Below, one piece after another: positions 1-3,921 of a DNA stretch of 6,079 nucleotides (position 1 is its first letter; each line of letters starts with the position of its first letter). Origin of the DNA: DASUME01 sp038257655 (lineage in GTDB: Bacteria > Myxococcota_A > Polyangia > Polyangiales > DASUME01); the NCBI GenBank assembly GCA_038257655.1, contig JBBSJC010000505.1, forward strand, positions 1 to 6,079, written 5' to 3'. The notes under the pieces were generated by a model. The model saw nothing but the letters and a program-made list of their open reading frames with translations, was not told the DNA's origin and did no database searches. The position numbers and the translations under genes were made by a program.

Positions 1-251
1 CCGGCTAATTCGATGACAGTGGTGCGCATGCCGTCGATGCCATGCAGCTCGTAAACCGCCTCCAGGAGGTGGAGCAAGAGGCGGCGATCCTGCTGTGCTT
101 TCAGTCCTTTGGTCCGGACGAAGTGCTCGACTTCGGCCTGCACGACTTGGCCAGCCACGACCTCCGTGCTGGGATCGATCACGTCGACAAACGTAGGATG
201 CGCGGGCTTGTGCCACTCACCCGCGATGTACAAGGCCTCAAATTTGCGCAT
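1..251 (-). CDS. Aldehyde dehydrogenase family protein, N-terminal fragment (runs off left edge)
   Basis: This open frame reads leftward off the window, so only the first 83 residues are visible. The start is ATG at 251-249, preceded by a perfect GGAGG (263-259 on the minus strand) with 7-nt spacing. The first 36 residues resemble NAD(P)-dependent aldehyde dehydrogenase N-termini: a YIAGEW strand (residues 8-13), then VIDPSTEVVAGQV (about 24-36), matching the family pattern of YI-G-W followed by V-(N/S/D)PATEE-G-(V/I). The family oxidises aldehydes to acids in the cytoplasm with a catalytic Cys/Glu pair, which would lie beyond the edge. After VAGQV the usual helix of about 20 residues seems shortened. 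The later RRLLLHLLEAVYEL stretch (about 58-71) fits the family helix that ends before the E(M/L)G-P motif. The gene is divergent from the TPR gene, with an operator-like palindrome between them. The family call rests mainly on the first 36 residues; the rest is divergent, and a decayed copy is possible. Confidence 0.62.
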   Translation of the reverse strand, partial: MRKFEALYIAGEWHKPAHPTFVDVIDPSTEVVAGQVVQAEVEHFVRTKGLKAQQDRRLLLHLLEAVYELHGIDGMRTTVIELA

Positions 252-258
252 GGCTCAG

Positions 259-263
259 CCTCC
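259..263 (-). promoter_or_regulatory. Shine-Dalgarno of the aldehyde dehydrogenase gene
   Basis: On the minus strand a perfect GGAGG sits 7 nt before the ATG at 251. It fixes the start of the left-edge gene and supports the leftward frame over the plus-strand open frame that overlaps it. Confidence 0.75.
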
Positions 264-285
264 GCGCCGCGATCAGCGCACGGCG

Positions 286-315
286 AACATAGAACACGTT
301 CTACGAACTTGCCAA
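286..315 (-). promoter_or_regulatory. Putative sigma70-type promoter of the aldehyde dehydrogenase gene
   Basis: Read on the minus strand, TTGGCA (315-310, five of six matches to TTGACA) is followed after 18 nt by TATGTT (291-286, four of six matches to TATAAT). Transcription would start near 279, giving a leader of about 28 nt that contains the GGAGG. The 14-bp palindrome at 290-303 lies between the two boxes and overlaps the -10, where a repressor would block RNA polymerase. The prediction is from sequence only; the boxes are good but not perfect. Confidence 0.45.
290..303. promoter_or_regulatory. Operator-like perfect inverted repeat, TetR/KstR type
   Basis: TAGAAC and GTTCTA form a perfect 6-bp inverted repeat around a 2-nt spacer (AC). 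The whole 14-mer fits TnnAACnnGTTnnA, the published consensus of the TetR-family regulator KstR of mycobacteria and rhodococci, which controls steroid catabolism. It lies in the 93-bp gap between divergent genes and overlaps the predicted -10 of the dehydrogenase promoter. The regulator is not encoded in this window. The sequence supports a TetR-type dimer site; equating it with KstR itself, or with steroid or lipid catabolism, would be inference. Confidence 0.6.
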
Positions 316-334
316 GGCGGATCCGACGGGCCGC

Positions 335-338
335 GGAG
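335..338 (+). promoter_or_regulatory. Shine-Dalgarno deciding the GTG start of the TPR gene
   Basis: GGAG followed by 6 nt and then GTG at 345. This favours GTG 345 over the in-frame ATG at 42, which has no place in an export signal and lies antisense to the dehydrogenase gene. It also favours GTG 345 over the in-frame GTG at 360, where the spacing would be about 21 nt. Confidence 0.6.
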
Positions 339-344
339 AAACTC

Positions 345-1658
345 GTGGTAGCTTTTAATGTGCGATTTCCTGCTTGGATGCTCGTGAGCTTGTGGGCCTT
401 GTGTGATGCGCACGTAGCGGCGCAGTCGAGTGACAGCGCGCTGGCCGATCGGAGCACACGGGCGAGCGAGAGCCCGCTGACGGGCGAGGTCGACGCCCCC
501 AGTCCGCCTGTCGCCGCCTTTTGGCGCGCGGCCCAAAATCCCAACCAGCGGCGCGCGGAGGCCCTGGTTCGCCAAGGCAGAAACCAGCTTTACCCAGCCT
601 TGGGCCTGAGTATGTTGGCCGGTCCTGATGCGCTGAGTCATCGGCGCGCCGCGGTCGAGAACGCGATCACGCGTTTTGAGCTCGCGCGTAAGTTGGTGCC
701 GCGCGATCCCGAGGTCTTGTATTTGAGCGCCAAGGCACTCGCGCTGTGGGAACGGCGTGGGACGGGCGGCCGCATCGAGAAGCGAAGCCGCGAAGCGATC
801 GCGCGTTTTGAAGAGCTGCGGGACGTCGACGGCAGTTACGAGGCTTACCAAGTTGCCTTCGAGCTTGGCATCTTACATACCCTCGAAGGCGATCCCGTTA
901 GTGCGGCGGATGAGTACGAGCGCGCTCTCTCCTTACGCATTGATGAAGGTTCGCCCAGCACCGTGCTTAGCAACCTGGCTGAAGTCACGATGATGGCTTC
1001 CGACTTGGAGCGGGCAGTAGAACTCTACGAACGTGCCATTGTCGCAGGTTCAGGAGACGAGAGCATCTTGTCGCGCTGGGGCCTGTCAGTCGCCCTCGAC
1101 CGGCTCGGTGAGCATAGCGAAGCTTACGCACAAGCTCAGCGCGCGATCACAGATGACCAGCGACCGTTGGCCGCGCTCAGGCAGAGCGGCGTGTTTTTCG
1201 TGCCGTTCTACGAAGCTTACTATTACGAGGGGCTCGGACTGTTCGCCCTGGCACTGCAACAGGCTGGCAGCCAACCTGACCTCGAGCGCGCGCTCAAAAG
1301 TGCCACGCGTTCGCTCGGCGCTTCGTCGCCGGGCCTTGTGCTGGCGCTCAAGCAAGTCTTGTCGAGCCTGGGAGAGCAGGGACGCGGCGAAGTGTTCGCT
1401 CCGTTGCGCGCCAGTGTCGAGCGGGCGCTAAGTAAGGGGCGCATCAGCAAGGCACCGCGAACGATCATGAGCGAAGAGACTGGGCTCGATACGAACGAGG
1501 CCCAGTGCATCTTGTCTTTTGCCCAGTCCACACGTGCGTTCGCACGCTTTCTCGATGCGGGCGGGGACAGCGGGCCGTGGGCCGCGGACGCAGAAGCGCA
1601 TTTGAAGCGCGCGGCCGCGTTGCTCCAAAGCACAAATAAGGTAGCCAAGGGCCCATGA
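345..1658 (+). CDS. Exported tetratricopeptide-repeat (TPR) protein
   Basis: Predicted 437 residues from GTG 345. The N-terminus is a plausible Sec signal peptide: Arg7, a hydrophobic core about residues 9-20 (PAWMLVSLWALC), and a V-A-A cleavage site near residue 26, so the protein should act in the periplasm or at the envelope. A low-complexity Ser/Asp/Pro linker (27-58) leads into paired helices. TPR-like units are visible around 101-135, 166-199, 205-237 and 239-271, with the typical spacing of small and aromatic residues (for example LERAVELYERAI at 221-232). A further helical pair, rich in aromatics, spans about 285-325. TPR folds bind partner proteins; no catalytic motif is seen and the partner cannot be inferred. 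The frame stays open upstream to ATG 42, but that extension is antisense to the dehydrogenase and has no coding signature. The stop overlaps the next start as ATGA, so translation with the HAD gene may be coupled. Confidence 0.75.
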   Translation: MVAFNVRFPAWMLVSLWALCDAHVAAQSSDSALADRSTRASESPLTGEVDAPSPPVAAFWRAAQNPNQRRAEALVRQGRNQLYPALGLSMLAGPDALSHRRAAVENAITRFELARKLVPRDPEVLYLSAKALALWERRGTGGRIEKRSREAIARFEELRDVDGSYEAYQVAFELGILHTLEGDPVSAADEYERALSLRIDEGSPSTVLSNLAEVTMMASDLERAVELYERAIVAGSGDESILSRWGLSVALDRLGEHSEAYAQAQRAITDDQRPLAALRQSGVFFVPFYEAYYYEGLGLFALALQQAGSQPDLERALKSATRSLGASSPGLVLALKQVLSSLGEQGRGEVFAPLRASVERALSKGRISKAPRTIMSEETGLDTNEAQCILSFAQSTRAFARFLDAGGDSGPWAADAEAHLKRAAALLQSTNKVAKGP

Positions 1659-2269
1659 GCGTACGGGCTGTTCTATTCGACCTCGGCGGAGTCGTACTCG
1701 GTTCCCCTTTTGAAGGCATCGCCGAGTACGAACGAACGTACACCTTGACCCCGGGCTTCATCACGCGCCTGATCGCAAGCGGCGGCACGGACAGCGCCTG
1801 GCACGCGCTTGAGCGCGGAGAGCTGAGCGTGGCCGAGTTCGGAAAGCGCTTCGAAGCAGAGGGTCAGCAGCTCGGTGTCGTCCTCGCAGGCGAGGCACTG
1901 ATCACGGCGATCATGCGTGAGACACGGCCACGCGCGGGCTTTTTGCGGGCAATCGAGCTCATCCGCGCAAAAGACATCAAAGCCGCTGCGCTGACGAACA
2001 ACTGGAAAGGCGATGCGACGCACACGCTGAGCGCACGTTTCGATCTGTTTTTGGAGTCGTGCAAGCTAGGCATGCGCAAACCCGATCCGCGCATTTACGC
2101 ATTGGCCTGCGACCAGTTAGAAGTCGCGCCGAGCGAAGTCGTCTATCTCGATGACATCGGGGCCAACCTCAAGCCTGCTCGTGCGCTCGGGATGACAACG
2201 ATCAAAGTAGACGAGCCCGAAGCCGCGTTGAGCGAGCTTGAGACCGTGCTCGGCTTTCCCCTGCGTTAA
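1655..2269 (+). CDS. HAD-superfamily (subfamily IA) phosphatase-like protein, ACAD10/epoxide-hydrolase N-domain type
   Basis: A 204-residue cytoplasmic protein with the four HAD motifs in order: I, FDLGGVV (nucleophile Asp9); II, ALTNNW (Thr114); III, MRKPDP (Lys142); IV, YLDDIG (Asp166/Asp167). The helical cap lies between motifs I and II, about residues 18-90. The pattern SPFEGIAEYE, GFITRL, LERGELS and EF-FE-E, then LTNNW and RKPDPRIY, matches HAD proteins related to the N-terminal domains of mammalian ACAD10 and soluble epoxide hydrolase. HAD enzymes of this class usually hydrolyse small phosphate esters through an aspartyl-phosphate; the substrate here is unknown. The residue two after the nucleophile, usually the general-acid Asp, is Gly11. 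This is tolerated in some active members such as E. coli YihX (FDLGNV), so inactivity should not be assumed. The ATG overlaps the TPR stop by 4 nt, with only a weak AAGG upstream, which suggests translational coupling. Confidence 0.85.
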   Translation: MSVRAVLFDLGGVVLGSPFEGIAEYERTYTLTPGFITRLIASGGTDSAWHALERGELSVAEFGKRFEAEGQQLGVVLAGEALITAIMRETRPRAGFLRAIELIRAKDIKAAALTNNWKGDATHTLSARFDLFLESCKLGMRKPDPRIYALACDQLEVAPSEVVYLDDIGANLKPARALGMTTIKVDEPEAALSELETVLGFPLR

Positions 2270-2311
2270 CCCGCGGCTGCGCTAACGCGTCGCCTCCGCT
2301 ACGCTCGCGGG
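2270..2311 (+). promoter_or_regulatory. Intergenic segment bracketed by an inverted repeat before the GNAT gene
   Basis: The 42-nt gap between the HAD stop and the GNAT start begins with CCCGCG (2270-2275) and ends with its exact complement CGCGGG (2306-2311), directly before GTG 2312. If it folds in mRNA, the 6-bp GC stem would sit against the start codon. There is no convincing Shine-Dalgarno here, only GCGGGG. GC-rich DNA often forms such stems by chance, so the regulatory meaning is weak. Confidence 0.25.
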
Positions 2312-2764
2312 GTGTCAAACCTACGCTCCGCCACGTCTGAAGACGCCGCTACGCTTCACCGCTTTATCTGCGCGCTCGCGGAGTACGAGCGCGAGCCCGA
2401 CAGCGTCGAAGTCAGCGTCGAGACCTTACGCAGCCAGCTCTCTGAATCGCCCGCACCCTTTGAGTGCCTGATCGCAGAGAGCGAGGGTAAGGCTGTCGGA
2501 TTCGTATTGTTCTTCAACCACTACTCCACCTGGCGCGGCAAGCGCGGTCTATGGATCGAAGACTTGTTCGTGATGCCCGAGCATCGCGGCGCAGGCCATG
2601 GCGCGGCGCTGTTTGACGCGGTGGTCTCACTGGCAGACGCACGCGGCGCAGGACGGGTGGAGTGGTCGGTGCTCGATTGGAACCAGCCGGCGATCGATTT
2701 CTACCTGCAGCGCGGCGCCAAGGGTATGAGCGATTGGACCGTGTTTCGACTTACCCGCCCTTGA
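2312..2764 (+). CDS. GNAT-family N-acetyltransferase, SSAT (diamine/polyamine acetyltransferase)-like
   Basis: 150 residues, close to the usual single-domain GNAT length. The start is GTG 2312, the only ATG, GTG or TTG between the HAD stop and the conserved N-terminal strand LRSATSEDA, so the start is well bounded. The acetyl-CoA-binding motif A is R92-G-A-G-H-G97, after the strand WIEDLFVMPE (81-90). The features YSTW (71-74), IEDLFVMPEHRG, and DWNQPAIDFY-QRGA (122-136) closely match spermidine/spermine N1-acetyltransferases and their bacterial homologues. Tyr131 corresponds to the catalytic Tyr of human SSAT and Glu83 to its substrate-contact Glu. The family moves acetyl from acetyl-CoA to a primary amine; the true acceptor could be a polyamine, thialysine or another small amine. 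It lies 42 nt after the HAD gene on the same strand and is probably co-transcribed. Family assignment is firm, substrate is not. Confidence 0.88.
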   Translation: MSNLRSATSEDAATLHRFICALAEYEREPDSVEVSVETLRSQLSESPAPFECLIAESEGKAVGFVLFFNHYSTWRGKRGLWIEDLFVMPEHRGAGHGAALFDAVVSLADARGAGRVEWSVLDWNQPAIDFYLQRGAKGMSDWTVFRLTRP

Positions 2765-2766
2765 GA

Positions 2767-2785
2767 GCGCTGCTTGTAGCGGCGC
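2767..2785 (+). terminator. Weak terminator-like hairpin after the GNAT gene
   Basis: GCGCTGC and GCGGCGC can form a 7-bp stem (one G-U pair) with a 5-nt loop, TTGTA, two bases after the GNAT stop. It has the compact shape of an intrinsic terminator but no T-run follows, so it may only pause polymerase or protect the 3' end of the TPR-HAD-GNAT message. Confidence 0.3.
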
Positions 2786-2798
2786 GCACATCCAGGTG

Positions 2799-2826
2799 TT
2801 AACGGGCGTGTCATCCCTCATAGCAT
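2799..2826 (+). promoter_or_regulatory. Weak candidate promoter for the VWA gene
   Basis: TTAACG (2799-2804, four of six matches to the -35 consensus) and TAGCAT (2821-2826, four of six to the -10) are separated by 16 nt. They lie in the 94-bp gap before ATG 2859 and would give a leader of about 25 nt. The match is poor enough to arise by chance; the VWA gene could instead be read from the upstream operon. Confidence 0.2.
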
Positions 2827-2858
2827 TCTGCCCTGCGCTGCGAGACTGATCGTGGCCT

Positions 2859-3869
2859 ATGTCCAAGCCTCTTGTCTTGATTCTTCTCTCGAGCCTTTGC
2901 GCAACGAACGACGCCTGCAGCGCTGAAACACGTTCTACCGGCGTTACCGGCGCTGCCACCACTTCTGATGCTGGCTCCACGGAACTGGACGCGGGAACGC
3001 CCGTGCCCACACCACCTTCGCCGGTCGATATGACTCCGCCGGCTACCGTAGACGCCGGACCTTGCCAAGACGCCGTGGACATCGTGTTTGCGCTCGACGT
3101 GTCGAGCTCCATGGGCTTTGTGCTCGACACGCTCGAACAGGATATCGCCACGGTGGTCACGCGGGCCAACATGCTCGCCCCCGACGCGCACTTTGGGCTC
3201 TTACCGTTCGTTGATAACCACGCCTTTGACCGATCAGGCCCGCTCGAAGGCGGAGTCGTGCACACCGCTGCCAACACGATGCAGAGCGCGTTTGCGAAAA
3301 TTCGCGACACTTACACCACGCCCAACCGCAACCCGGGCGACGGCCCGAACGGGCCCACGACGCAGAATCCAATTTGCGAGGAGAATGCGATCGATGCGCT
3401 GTACGCCGCCGCCACGGAGTTTCCTTGGCGCCCTAACGCGACGCGCGTCGTAATCGTAGCCACCGACGACTCCTTTCTGGAAGGCGGCGACAACTACGGC
3501 GACCGCGACAACGACGGGAAGACAGATAAGACAAGCTACCCGAGCGAGGGCGACTACCCAGCCAAACATAAGATCGCAGACGCGGTCAAAGCGCTCCAAG
3601 ACAAGAAGGTGCGCGTTTTCAGCTTTGCGCGAAAGGGTCAGCCCGGAAACTTCCTGCAGCGATGCGGCTGCGGCACCGGCTGCCGTCTTGGTGATGCGAT
3701 GCGTACGGGCGATGGCTGGTGGGAGCCTTACGGTTCGCAGGCGCCGATCCCGGAGGCAACGGACGGCCGCAATTTCGACCTACAAGCCGTCGAACGCGGC
3801 AATCTGTCGCTGAGCGAGACAATCAACGACGTGGTGGTCGAGAGCTACTGCGTACCGCCGATCATCTGA
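2859..3869 (+). CDS. Secreted von Willebrand factor A (VWA) domain protein
   Basis: 336 residues. Lys3, a hydrophobic core at 4-15 and small residues near 19-22 form an export signal. Cys14 and Cys20 lack a proper lipobox, so lipoprotein anchoring is uncertain. A Ser/Thr/Pro/Ala linker (22-66) carries three Asp-Ala-Gly triplets, common in secreted myxobacterial proteins. The VWA domain starts at VDIVFALDVSSSMG (73-86), whose D80-x-S82-x-S84 is the MIDAS metal-site motif. The core strand VVIVATDDSF (197-206) supplies the later MIDAS-region Asp203. An insert, DRDNDGKTD (215-223), fits the D-x-D-x-D-G-x-x-D calcium loop seen in EF-hand and thrombospondin-3 repeats. A Cys cluster (C269, C271, C275) plus C69, C173 and C331 suggest disulfides. 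VWA domains bind proteins or matrix through a divalent ion; no enzymatic motif is seen and the ligand is unknown. The start is ATG 2859 with a weak GTGG upstream; it is chosen because the signal peptide begins there. Confidence 0.82.
   Translation: MSKPLVLILLSSLCATNDACSAETRSTGVTGAATTSDAGSTELDAGTPVPTPPSPVDMTPPATVDAGPCQDAVDIVFALDVSSSMGFVLDTLEQDIATVVTRANMLAPDAHFGLLPFVDNHAFDRSGPLEGGVVHTAANTMQSAFAKIRDTYTTPNRNPGDGPNGPTTQNPICEENAIDALYAAATEFPWRPNATRVVIVATDDSFLEGGDNYGDRDNDGKTDKTSYPSEGDYPAKHKIADAVKALQDKKVRVFSFARKGQPGNFLQRCGCGTGCRLGDAMRTGDGWWEPYGSQAPIPEATDGRNFDLQAVERGNLSLSETINDVVVESYCVPPII
2924..2937. promoter_or_regulatory. Second operator-like site inside the VWA gene (one degenerate arm)
   Basis: TGAAACACGTTCTA fits the same TnnAACnnGTTnnA pattern as the palindrome at 290-303 and shares with it the 12-mer AACACGTTCTAC (including the next base). 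It lies about 65 nt downstream of the VWA start codon, inside the signal-peptide and linker coding region, where binding could act as a roadblock. One arm is imperfect and coding sequence can produce this by chance. Confidence 0.25.
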
Positions 3870-3878
3870 GCTAAGAAG

Positions 3879-3919
3879 ATCGGGAGGCGAGCCTGAGCTG
3901 ATGCTCCACGCGGCCCGAT
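3879..3919. terminator. Possible terminator structure between convergent genes
   Basis: The 52-bp gap between the convergent VWA and helicase genes contains ATCGGG (3879-3884) and its complement CCCGAT (3914-3919), with a small inner hairpin GAGC-TGAT-GCTC (3895-3906). Read on the minus strand the outer stem is followed by the modestly T-rich CTTCTT. Read on the plus strand no T-run follows. The long loop makes this a weak candidate, more likely to serve the minus-strand helicase gene. Confidence 0.28.
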
Positions 3920-3921
3920 AC

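Noticed and set aside
290..303. LexA (SOS) box for the GAAC/GTTC arms
   Set aside because: The arms are separated by 2 nt, while the Gram-positive LexA box has four bases between GAAC and GTTC and the alphaproteobacterial type uses direct repeats. A TetR-type dimer site fits better.
42..344. Upstream extension of the TPR reading frame to the ATG at 42
   Set aside because: It would lie antisense to the aldehyde dehydrogenase N-terminus, which has a perfect RBS and family motifs. The extension would also bury the signal peptide about 100 residues inside the protein. GTG 345 has a well-spaced GGAG.
273..851. 192-residue open frame on the minus strand
   Set aside because: It is antisense to the TPR gene, Arg-rich, without recognisable motifs, and would overlap the divergent promoter. 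GC-rich coding DNA commonly leaves such shadow frames open.
2281..2356. Similar short strings (CGCTACGCT near 2297 and 2349) as a repeat element
   Set aside because: Only nine bases are shared, and the second copy lies in GNAT coding sequence. There are no further copies or inverted partner to support a REP-like element.
2627..3310. 227-residue open frame on the minus strand
   Set aside because: It lies antisense to the end of the GNAT and the start of the VWA gene, both with clear domain signatures. Its composition is Ser/Ala/Val-rich with no domain pattern.
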